From an uncultured Micrococcales bacterium (GTDB taxonomy: Bacteria > Actinomycetota > Actinomycetes > Actinomycetales > Microbacteriaceae): DNA of 10,052 nucleotides. The stretch covers positions 1 through 10,052 of the forward strand of contig CAIPNT010000100.1 in NCBI GenBank assembly GCA_903866485.1, written 5' to 3'. The translations under genes and the position numbers were made by a program. Below are positions 1 through 6,081 of this stretch, one piece after another (the stretch's first letter is position 1; every line of letters starts with the position of its first letter). The notes beneath the pieces are model-generated. The model was given only the letters and a program-made list of their open reading frames with translations. It did not search any database and was not told the DNA's origin.

Positions 1-1
1 G

Positions 2-1468
2 GGCTTCAACGCCCTTTTGAAGATCGTTGAAGAGCCACCTGCCCACGTGAAGTTCATCTTTGCTACCACCGAACCTGAAAAGGTTATCGGAACGATTCGT
101 TCGCGCACCCACCACTATCCGTTCCGTTTGGTGCCACCGGCGCAGATGCTCGAATACATGGAAGAGCTTTGCAAGAGCGAAGGCGTCACCGTTGCACCTG
201 GCGTTCTGTCGCTGGTTGTTCGCTCGGGTGGCGGCTCGGTTCGTGACTCGCTTTCACTTCTAGACCAGCTGATCGCCGGTTCCGAAGAAGAAGCTGGTTC
301 CGAATACGTGGTCACTTATGACCGCGCGGCCGCCTTGCTTGGTTTCACTCACACCAATCTCTTGGATGAGGTGACCGACGCCTTTGCTTCAAAGAATTCG
401 GCGGCGGTGTTTGCGAGCGTTGACAAGGTGATTCAAACCGGTCAAGATCCACGACGTTTTGTTGAAGACCTGCTCGAACACCTGCGCGACCTAATCATCA
501 TCCTGTCTGTTGGTGAAGGTGCGAAGGCTGTTTTGCGAGGAATTCCGGCCGATGAGCTCGAAAAAATGGCTGGCCAAGCCGCCCGCTTTGGCCTAGCAGA
601 GCTCACTCACGCGGCTCAAACCGTGAACCACGCGCTAACTGAAATGTCAGGCGCAACCAGCCCAAAGCTTCACCTTGAATTGATGTGTGCCAAAGTCTTG
701 GTGCCGTCAAGTGACCAAACCGAGGTGGGCTCATTGGCTCGCATCGAAAGACTTGAACGTCGCATTGGCATGGGTGGGGGCGATGCGACCCCAGCAGCTG
801 CGCCCGCTCAACCGACTGCCACGGCTTCGGTTGTCACCCCTGCACCGCAGGCACAAGCCGCCGAGGTCGCAAAACCGCAGGTCTCACAAAATACCGAGGT
901 TATTAAAACCGTTGCACCGGTCGGTTCACTCTCGGCAAGTCAGGTTCGCGACTCCTGGTCTGAGATTCTCAACAAGGTCAATAAGCAGTCAAAATCAGCT
1001 TGGATGGTTGCCTTCTCGCTCACCGTGGTTGACTTTGCCGATGAGATTCTTACCCTCAAATTCTTAAGTCAAAACGACCTAGACGCCTTCAAGAATGCTT
1101 CAGGGGCCAGCGACATTTTGCGCAAGGCCATCTTTGAAGTGCTGGGCGTGCAAGTTAAGTTCAAGGCTCAAATCGAAGCCACACCGGTAGCTCAGCCGGT
1201 TGCGCCAGCGCAGGCGCCAAACACTGAGGCGCCGGCTGCTTCGGCTTCTGCCGCACCTGCCCCGGCCGCTGAAGAACCAGCCGACGACTATGAACCTCAG
1301 CCAGAAGAAGACGAACCGACGGCCCCCGCCGAACCTAAAGCAGCAACACCTCAGGCAGCAGCAAATTCGCGCAATTCAATGGTTGATGAGTCGGCTCGAT
1401 ACGGTGAGTCGCTGCTTCGCGAAATGCTCGGCGCCGAGCCAATCGCTGACAAGAATGCTGGCAAATAA
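2..1468 (+). CDS. dnaX: DNA polymerase III subunit gamma/tau, 5'-truncated by the window edge
   Basis: This is the ATPase subunit of the clamp loader, which opens and loads the beta sliding clamp and links it to the polymerase at the replication fork. The reading frame is open from base 2, so the visible 488 residues lack the real N-terminus with Walker A and Walker B. The first residues, [13 protein letters not shown], followed by [11 protein letters not shown] and [13 protein letters not shown], are the sensor-1 and arginine-finger region of AAA+ domain I, and the lid domain follows. The clamp-loader oligomerisation domain covers about 340-690. Two Ala/Pro/Glu-rich disordered linkers (about 775-925 and 1175-1375) flank a compact tau-like domain (about 930-1170). 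A short conserved-looking tail, [11 protein letters not shown], ends the protein. The stop codon overlaps the recR start by one base. I see no canonical slippery heptamer for a short gamma form in the visible part. Confidence 0.96.
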   Translation, partial: GFNALLKIVEEPPAHVKFIFATTEPEKVIGTIRSRTHHYPFRLVPPAQMLEYMEELCKSEGVTVAPGVLSLVVRSGGGSVRDSLSLLDQLIAGSEEEAGSEYVVTYDRAAALLGFTHTNLLDEVTDAFASKNSAAVFASVDKVIQTGQDPRRFVEDLLEHLRDLIIILSVGEGAKAVLRGIPADELEKMAGQAARFGLAELTHAAQTVNHALTEMSGATSPKLHLELMCAKVLVPSSDQTEVGSLARIERLERRIGMGGGDATPAAAPAQPTATASVVTPAPQAQAAEVAKPQVSQNTEVIKTVAPVGSLSASQVRDSWSEILNKVNKQSKSAWMVAFSLTVVDFADEILTLKFLSQNDLDAFKNASGASDILRKAIFEVLGVQVKFKAQIEATPVAQPVAPAQAPNTEAPAASASAAPAPAAEEPADDYEPQPEEDEPTAPAEPKAATPQAAANSRNSMVDESARYGESLLREMLGAEPIADKNAGK

Positions 1469-2064
1469 TGTATGAGGGTGTAGTTCAAGAACTAATCGAC
1501 GAGCTCGGTCGCTTGCCAGGTGTCGGCCCTAAGTCGGCCCAGCGCATTGCCTTCTATCTCTTGCAAACTGACGACGACCAAGCCCAAAAACTAGCCCAGG
1601 TGCTCGTCGAAGTCAAAGAGCGCGTGCGTTTCTGCGAGGTGTGCGGCAACGTTACCGAAGAGACGAAGTGCAACATTTGCCGGGACGCCCGACGCAACCG
1701 CACCGCAATCTGTGTAGTCGAAGAATCTAAAGATGTTCAGGCAATCGAACGCACTCGAGAGTTCCGCGGGCTATATCACGTGCTAGGTGGAGCAATCAGC
1801 CCAATCGAAGGCATTGGCCCAGACCAGCTTCGCATCAAAGAGTTGATGACACGCCTCAGCGACCCTGACATCCAAGAAGTGATCATCGCCACCGACCCAA
1901 ACCTCGAGGGTGAAGCAACCGCTACTTACCTAACCCGCATGCTTAGCCCTCTAGGCATCACGGTTTCTCGACTAGCCTCCGGCCTTCCGGTCGGCGGCGA
2001 CCTTGAATATGCAGATGAGGTCACCCTCGGTCGAGCCTTTGAAGGCCGGCGCATAGTCAAGTAG
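1468..2064 (+). CDS. recR: Recombination mediator protein RecR
   Basis: RecR works with RecF and RecO in the cytoplasm to load RecA onto single-stranded gaps during recombinational repair. The 198-residue length is normal for the family. An N-terminal helix-hairpin-helix carries [11 protein letters not shown] (residues 16-26). A four-cysteine zinc finger uses C56, C59, C68 and C71. The Toprim domain spans about residues 80-175, with the acidic residues in VVEESKD and TDPNLEGEA, followed by the conserved [13 protein letters not shown] (169-181). The ATG shares its first base with the dnaX stop (TAATG) and has no clear Shine-Dalgarno sequence, so translation is probably coupled to dnaX. In many bacteria ybaB lies between dnaX and recR; here it is absent. 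Confidence 0.97.
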   Translation: MYEGVVQELIDELGRLPGVGPKSAQRIAFYLLQTDDDQAQKLAQVLVEVKERVRFCEVCGNVTEETKCNICRDARRNRTAICVVEESKDVQAIERTREFRGLYHVLGGAISPIEGIGPDQLRIKELMTRLSDPDIQEVIIATDPNLEGEATATYLTRMLSPLGITVSRLASGLPVGGDLEYADEVTLGRAFEGRRIVK

Positions 2065-2067
2065 AAT
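2039..2067 (+). promoter_or_regulatory. Putative sigma-70-type promoter for lysC-asd
   Basis: TTGAAG (2039-2044) and TAGAAT (2062-2067) are separated by exactly 17 nt, matching the housekeeping consensus at 4/6 and 5/6 positions. Transcription would start near 2074, giving a leader of about 50 nt before lysC. The -35 and part of the spacer lie inside the 3' end of recR. This would let lysC-asd be expressed separately from dnaX-recR. It is a pattern match only. Confidence 0.45.
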
Positions 2068-2113
2068 AAGGATTCATCGGCCATCGAAGCCCGAATCCCT
2101 TCCCTAAAAATTC

Positions 2114-2118
2114 AGGAG
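2114..2118 (+). promoter_or_regulatory. Ribosome binding site that fixes a TTG start for lysC
   Basis: AGGAG lies 6 nt upstream of a TTG codon at 2125. A nearby GTG at 2118-2120 is out of frame, and there is no ATG in frame near the conserved N-terminus. The TTG gives an N-terminus [12 protein letters not shown], which matches the usual start of aspartokinases. Confidence 0.8.
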
Positions 2119-2124
2119 TGCATT

Positions 2125-3405
2125 TTGGCCCTTATCGTGCAAAAGTTTGGCGGATCATCTGTTGGAGATGCCGACAAGATTAAGCACGTTGCGCGCCGTG
2201 TGATTGAGACTCAAAAGGCCGGTAACCAGGTTGTTGTAGTGGTTTCGGCAATGGGTGACACCACCGATGAACTGCTCGACCTAGCGAACTCGGTCGCAGA
2301 TGACCCATACCAGAGCCCCCGAGAGCTAGACATGCTGCTCACCTCGGGCGAACGCATTTCAATGTCGCTATTGGCGATTGCAATCAACGCGCTTGGAGCA
2401 AAATCACAATCATTCACCGGTTCGCAGGCTGGCATCGTCACCGACAGCGTGCACGGCAATGCCCGCATCGCCGAGGTGACCCCAGAGCGCATCCGTGAAT
2501 CAGTTGAAGATGGCAACATCGCTATTGTCGCCGGTTTTCAGGGCTTCAACCGTGAAACCCGTGACATCACCACCCTTGGCCGCGGCGGGTCAGACACCAC
2601 CGCAGTTGCGCTTGCAGCCGGGCTAAAAGCCGACCTCTGCGAAATCTACTCAGATGTCGACGGCGTTTATACCTCAGACCCTCGCATGATCAAGGGTGCC
2701 CGCAAGCTAGACGCGATCGACGTCGAGTCGATGCTAGAGCTGGCTGCGGCCGGCGCCAAGATTTTGCACATCCGTGCTGTCGAATTTGCTCGTCGTCACA
2801 ACGTTGACCTTCGAGTGCGTTCAACATTCAGCACCGATCCAGGAACCATCGTTTATTCAGGAAAAGCAGGAGCAGGCATGGAAGAGTCAGTCGTTTCAGG
2901 TGTAGCAGTCGACAAGGGCCAGACCAAGATCATGGTCATTGGCATTCCAGATGTTCCGGGCAAGGCCGCTGACCTATTCACCGTGGTTGCCGACGCCGGT
3001 GCGAACATCGACATGATTGTGCAAAACACACCTACCGGCTCAGACGTTGTCGACGCAGTTAGCGACATCGGCTTCACACTGCCAAAGTCAGACACCAAGA
3101 AGGTTGTTGCCGCCCTCGAGGCAAACCAGGCCAAGCTTGGCTTCCGAGTGGTTGAAGTTGACGACGAAATCGGCAAGCTTTCGGTTGTTGGCGCAGGCAT
3201 GCGCACCCACTCGGGTGTTTCTGCAACTCTTTTCAGTGCTCTGGCAAAGGCCGGTATCAACATCGAGATGATTTCAACCTCTGAAATTCGCATTTCGGTA
3301 ATCACAAGCGACGACCAAGTTGAGGCGGCCGCTCGTGCCGTGCATACGGCATTCGGCTTAGACAGTGACATTGAAGCGGTGGTTTACGCCGGCACCGGCC
3401 GCTAA
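2125..3405 (+). CDS. lysC: Aspartate kinase, alpha subunit (TTG start)
   Basis: This enzyme phosphorylates L-aspartate with ATP to give aspartyl-4-phosphate, the entry step to lysine/diaminopimelate, threonine, methionine and isoleucine. The 426-residue protein has an amino-acid kinase domain with KFGGSS (7-12), TSGERIS (73-79), GRGGSDTTA (152-160) and [12 protein letters not shown] (176-187). Two C-terminal ACT domains follow (about 266-340 and 347-420), ending in VVYAGTGR. Length and architecture match the Corynebacterium/Mycobacterium alpha2beta2 enzyme of about 421 residues. The extra residues appear to be about two at the N-terminus and three in the first ACT effector loop (about 300-317), where several positions differ from the corynebacterial protein. 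An internal start at codon 252 probably makes the beta subunit. asd follows after 67 nt, so the two are likely one operon. Confidence 0.97.
   Translation: MALIVQKFGGSSVGDADKIKHVARRVIETQKAGNQVVVVVSAMGDTTDELLDLANSVADDPYQSPRELDMLLTSGERISMSLLAIAINALGAKSQSFTGSQAGIVTDSVHGNARIAEVTPERIRESVEDGNIAIVAGFQGFNRETRDITTLGRGGSDTTAVALAAGLKADLCEIYSDVDGVYTSDPRMIKGARKLDAIDVESMLELAAAGAKILHIRAVEFARRHNVDLRVRSTFSTDPGTIVYSGKAGAGMEESVVSGVAVDKGQTKIMVIGIPDVPGKAADLFTVVADAGANIDMIVQNTPTGSDVVDAVSDIGFTLPKSDTKKVVAALEANQAKLGFRVVEVDDEIGKLSVVGAGMRTHSGVSATLFSALAKAGINIEMISTSEIRISVITSDDQVEAAARAVHTAFGLDSDIEAVVYAGTGR
2868..2872 (+). promoter_or_regulatory. Internal ribosome binding site for the lysC beta subunit
   Basis: AGGAG sits inside the lysC coding sequence, 5 nt before an in-frame ATG at 2878. 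It is one of few strong purine-rich motifs at proper spacing to an in-frame ATG in this gene, and it sits where corynebacterial lysC has its beta start. Confidence 0.65.
2878..3405 (+). CDS. lysC: Aspartate kinase, beta (regulatory ACT) subunit from a nested in-frame start
   Basis: This nested reading frame would produce a 175-residue protein made only of the two ACT domains. It starts at codon 252 of lysC with [14 protein letters not shown]. In Corynebacterium glutamicum the beta subunit begins at Met250 with a very similar sequence (MEEAV...GVA). There alpha and beta form an alpha2beta2 enzyme in which lysine and threonine bind at ACT interfaces. Here the ATG is in frame, aligned with that site and preceded by AGGAG at 5 nt spacing. 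Bacillus subtilis aspartokinase II is another known case of such overlapping subunits. That both products are made in this organism is inference from sequence. Confidence 0.68.
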   Translation: MEESVVSGVAVDKGQTKIMVIGIPDVPGKAADLFTVVADAGANIDMIVQNTPTGSDVVDAVSDIGFTLPKSDTKKVVAALEANQAKLGFRVVEVDDEIGKLSVVGAGMRTHSGVSATLFSALAKAGINIEMISTSEIRISVITSDDQVEAAARAVHTAFGLDSDIEAVVYAGTGR

Positions 3406-3460
3406 ACCCAAAACGCTTAACCGCTCGGAAGCAACTTTCTTATTTAAAACACCCCCAAAC

Positions 3461-3466
3461 AGGAGG
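3461..3466 (+). promoter_or_regulatory. Strong Shine-Dalgarno site that decides the asd start
   Basis: AGGAGG lies 6 nt upstream of ATG 3473. The same frame is open upstream to 3365, inside lysC, but residues encoded before 3473 show no family similarity. The site therefore places the start at 3473. Confidence 0.88.
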
Positions 3467-3472
3467 CATCAA

Positions 3473-4537
3473 ATGGCAAAGCCAAATCTCGCACTCGTCG
3501 GTGCAACCGGCGCCGTAGGCACCGTCATGATTGGCATCATCAACAGCCGTGAAAACATTTGGGGTGAGATTCGTCTAATCGCCAGCCCACGTTCAGCCGG
3601 CAAGAAGATCACTGTACACGGCCAAGAGCTAACCGTGGTTGCATTGTCACCTGAGGCTTTCGACGGCATCGACATCGCAATGTTTGATGTGCCTGACGAG
3701 GTTTCTGAGGTTTGGGCTCCAATCGCTGCCGAGCGTGGCGCAATTGCCGTAGACAACTCGGGAGCATTCCGCATGGATGCTGACGTTCCACTGGTTGTTC
3801 CTGAGGTAAACCCTGAGCAGGCAAAGAACCGCCCACGCGGAATCATCTCAAACCCAAACTGCACCACCCTCACCATGATGGCCGCGATGGGTGCCCTGCA
3901 CGACAAGTGGACCCTAAAAGAGCTCGTTGTCTCTAGCTATCAGGCTGTCTCTGGCGCCGGTGCTGCTGGCATCGACGAACTAGCAGCCGAGCTGGCCGTG
4001 GTCGGCAAGGATGCATCACTGGGTCTAAACACCGAAGACGTTCGCGGTGCACTGGCTGCAGCAGGCAACGATCTTTCAAACTCACCTTGGGCTCACCCAA
4101 TCGCGCTAAACGTGATTCCTTTCGCGGGTTCACTAAAGGCAGGCGGCCACTCATCTGAAGAGCTAAAGGTGCGCGACGAGTCTCGCAAGATTCTTGGCAT
4201 TTCAGACCTTAAGGTTGCCGCAAGCTGTGTGCGCGTTCCGGTTCAGGTGGCTCACTCGCTAACCGTTCACGCAACTTTCGCCAACCCGCTGACCCCAGAT
4301 GAGGTTCGCGAAGTGCTATCGGCTCAGCCAACCATCAAAGTGGTTGACGAACCGGAGAAGAACCTCTACCCAACCCCTGCAATGGTCGTCGGGCAAGATC
4401 CAACCTTCGTCGGTCGCATTCGTCAGTCACTCGACTTTCCAAACAGCATCGAGCTGTTTGTCGTGGGCGACAACCTTCGCAAGGGTGCAGCGCTGAACAC
4501 TTACGAAATCGCCGAGCTGGTCGCTCGCGAGTTCTAA
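3473..4537 (+). CDS. asd: Aspartate-semialdehyde dehydrogenase
   Basis: This enzyme reduces aspartyl-4-phosphate with NADPH to aspartate-4-semialdehyde, the branch point to diaminopimelate/lysine and to homoserine-derived amino acids. The 354-residue protein starts [16 protein letters not shown], with the dinucleotide-binding glycine motif at residues 10-16. The catalytic cysteine is C130 in SNPNCTT, and [10 protein letters not shown] (154-163) carries the substrate-binding glutamine Q157. [11 protein letters not shown] (252-262) supplies the expected arginine and histidine (R254, H261), although the usual GHS is AHS here. It ends shortly after [10 protein letters not shown]. It follows lysC by 67 nt with its own strong ribosome binding site, matching the ask-asd operon of other actinobacteria. 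Its product supplies diaminopimelate for the cell wall that the nearby ponA product polymerises. Confidence 0.97.
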   Translation: MAKPNLALVGATGAVGTVMIGIINSRENIWGEIRLIASPRSAGKKITVHGQELTVVALSPEAFDGIDIAMFDVPDEVSEVWAPIAAERGAIAVDNSGAFRMDADVPLVVPEVNPEQAKNRPRGIISNPNCTTLTMMAAMGALHDKWTLKELVVSSYQAVSGAGAAGIDELAAELAVVGKDASLGLNTEDVRGALAAAGNDLSNSPWAHPIALNVIPFAGSLKAGGHSSEELKVRDESRKILGISDLKVAASCVRVPVQVAHSLTVHATFANPLTPDEVREVLSAQPTIKVVDEPEKNLYPTPAMVVGQDPTFVGRIRQSLDFPNSIELFVVGDNLRKGAALNTYEIAELVAREF

Positions 4538-4590
4538 AAGTTCTTCGCCAATCTCTTGAGTGTCTAGGGCTGCGCGCTGGTTTTGCAAGG

Positions 4591-4596
4591 TAACCT
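4591..4596 (+). promoter_or_regulatory. Putative -10 element of a leaderless promoter
   Basis: TAACCT fits the actinobacterial TANNNT -10 pattern and lies 6 nt before the ATG at 4603, so transcription could begin at the start codon. There is no good Shine-Dalgarno sequence; the only AAGG (4587-4590) is 12 nt away. The same string GGTAACCTT precedes ponA at nearly the same distance. A -35 element is not evident. Confidence 0.45.
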
Positions 4597-4602
4597 TCAA
4601 AT

Positions 4603-5163
4603 ATGTCGAGACTAATTGCCGTTGTTTTGGGTGTTACGCTCGCCATTTCATTGGCGGGATGCGCTGCCTCATCTGACGGCACCAATACCGGCAGTTCGAA
4701 CGCAATTCCAACGCCAGACCCGGCTCTTATTCCGCCGGCTCCAGACGCCAAGGTCACCGCTGTTGACGCCAAGAAATTCGACGACGGCTTTGGTGATTAT
4801 ATTTTCAAGGTGGGCGACGGCCCAAGTTGGTGCACGATTACCCCAGACCTAAACCAGGTCATCTGTGAGCAAAACGAGGCGGCTGCTTCATACCAGCCGA
4901 TTCCCACTCCGGCCGACTGCCAGGGCAGCTATGGTTATCAGGTGCGACTCTGGGGTGCCCAACCAAAGACCGGCAAGGTTGCCGAATGGGTTTGCGCAAC
5001 AGGTCAGTGGCAAGACCCCACCAATGCTCAGGTTTTGCCAACCGGCAGCAAGGTGACACTTGGCTCGTTCACTTGCTATGTCAAAGACACTGCTGCGCGC
5101 TGTGACAACGCAAACGGTCAATACATTGCACTCGGCCCAAAGGTATGGGCAATCAAAGATTAG
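4603..5163 (+). CDS. Exported six-cysteine lipoprotein, function unknown
   Basis: The 186-residue protein begins with a short lipoprotein signal peptide: a hydrophobic stretch (residues 4-18) and the lipobox LAGC ending at C20. It is therefore expected to be lipid-anchored on the outer face of the membrane. A low-complexity Ser/Asn/Pro tether (21-50) follows. The rest is a small domain with six cysteines (77, 88, 106, 131, 158, 167), suggesting three disulfides. Two halves look alike: Cys-x10-Cys near the start, and FTC...RCDNANGQYIALGPKVW at the end. This layout resembles the actinobacterial exported domain typified by F-x-SPSGNI-x-C, which I recall as DUF6636, though the SPSGN motif itself is degenerate here (KVGDGPSWC). 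It stands alone after asd, apparently with its own leaderless promoter, and ends 3 nt from the convergent metallophosphoesterase. No enzymatic motif is visible. Confidence 0.88.
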   Translation: MSRLIAVVLGVTLAISLAGCAASSDGTNTGSSNAIPTPDPALIPPAPDAKVTAVDAKKFDDGFGDYIFKVGDGPSWCTITPDLNQVICEQNEAAASYQPIPTPADCQGSYGYQVRLWGAQPKTGKVAEWVCATGQWQDPTNAQVLPTGSKVTLGSFTCYVKDTAARCDNANGQYIALGPKVWAIKD

Positions 5164-5166
5164 AAC

Positions 5167-6069
5167 CTAGTCTTTAGGCAGCAGTTCTAGCAGCCGCACC
5201 TCTGGTCGGCAAGCAAACCTAATCGGTGCAAAAATGCTGTGGCCCAAACCGGCCACCACGTTCAAAATCATGGTTTTTGCACCGAAATTCCAGCTGCTTA
5301 GGCCCTTGGCATACTTGGCGGGTAAATCACAATTGGTGATGATTGCCCCATATCCCGGGATGCAAACCTGACCGCCATGGGTGTGTCCGGCAAACATCAG
5401 GTCGACCCCAGCGTGGTTCATCGCCTCGATAACTCGCAAGTATGGGGCGTGGCTGACCCCAATCGTCAAATCGCCCGCGATTTTGGTTTTGGCCCCAGCC
5501 TCTAGGTTGCTTCGGATGCTGACCAGGTTTTCGAGGCCATCGTGAGCGTCATCGACACCGACAAAATTGATGTGCAGGCCCTTTACAACGGCCTGGCCGG
5601 CAAAGTTGTTTAGATTGAGCCATCCGGCCGACATAAAGCCGCTAACCAGCCTTGTCGTATCTAGCTTTTCTGAGTGACCGACCTCAGATGGGCCGCGCAA
5701 ATAACGCAGCGGATTTCGAAGCTCGGGGGCGTGATAATCATTAGAGCCGTTGACAAAGGCACCGGTTATTTCTAGCAGTGGTTTTAGGGCCGTCAGGGTT
5801 GGCCCGATCGCGGCTCGGTGGCCCAGGTTGTCTCCGGTATCAATCACGAGGTCAGGCGCTAGTTTTGCCAGTTTGCCGATGAAACGCAGTTTGCGCTTTT
5901 GCCACGGCGCAACGTGCAGGTCACCGATATGCAGCACCTTAATCGGGGGTGAGCCAGCCGGCAGCACCTTGATGCTCTCGCGCCTGATCACGTAAAGGTG
6001 ACGTTCGATGCCGATTGCCCAGATGGCCAACACCGCGGAAACAATAATTAACGCCCAGAGCCAAGCCAT
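5167..6069 (-). CDS. Membrane-anchored metallophosphoesterase (YkuE/Rv3683-like)
   Basis: This is a calcineurin-like metal-dependent phosphoesterase; its natural substrate is unknown. The 300-residue protein has one N-terminal hydrophobic segment (about 2-20), probably a signal anchor placing the domain outside the membrane. The metal-binding motifs occur in order: GDLH (49-52), GDN (79-81), GSND (108-111, where most relatives have GNHD/E), SHAPY (206-210) and AGHTHGG (227-233). The spacing fits an intact enzyme. It starts 12 nt after the ponA stop, without an obvious Shine-Dalgarno sequence, so it is probably cotranscribed and translationally coupled with ponA. The ponA-metallophosphoesterase pair is also found in mycobacteria (Rv3682-Rv3683), which hints at a cell-envelope role. 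That role is inference. Confidence 0.92.
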   Translation of the reverse strand: MAWLWALIIVSAVLAIWAIGIERHLYVIRRESIKVLPAGSPPIKVLHIGDLHVAPWQKRKLRFIGKLAKLAPDLVIDTGDNLGHRAAIGPTLTALKPLLEITGAFVNGSNDYHAPELRNPLRYLRGPSEVGHSEKLDTTRLVSGFMSAGWLNLNNFAGQAVVKGLHINFVGVDDAHDGLENLVSIRSNLEAGAKTKIAGDLTIGVSHAPYLRVIEAMNHAGVDLMFAGHTHGGQVCIPGYGAIITNCDLPAKYAKGLSSWNFGAKTMILNVVAGLGHSIFAPIRFACRPEVRLLELLPKD

Positions 6070-6081
6070 TTTTTGGGTCGA

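Noticed and set aside
555..575. A run of six A within dnaX (GAA AAA ATG) as a possible programmed frameshift site producing a short gamma subunit.
   Set aside because: The codon phase does not give a canonical X-XXY-YYZ heptamer, and six A residues are short for transcriptional slippage. No supporting stem-loop was found.
775..1375. Ala/Pro-rich stretches in dnaX as a possible tandem DNA repeat.
   Set aside because: No regular repeat unit is seen. They are low-complexity linkers typical of actinobacterial tau subunits.
2068..2100. Inverted repeat GGATTC/GAATCC (2070-2075 and 2093-2098) upstream of lysC as a terminator or attenuator.
   Set aside because: The stem is only 6 bp with a 17-nt loop, no T-tract follows, and there is no leader peptide or lysine-riboswitch-like length in the 60-nt gap.
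3417..3446. TTAACC and TATTTA with 18-nt spacing as a separate asd promoter.
   Set aside because: The -10 matches only 3 of 6 positions, and cotranscription with lysC explains expression.
3365..3472. Upstream extension of asd by 36 codons into the lysC 3' end.
   Set aside because: The strong AGGAGG before ATG 3473 and the canonical N-terminus there make the extension a chance open frame.
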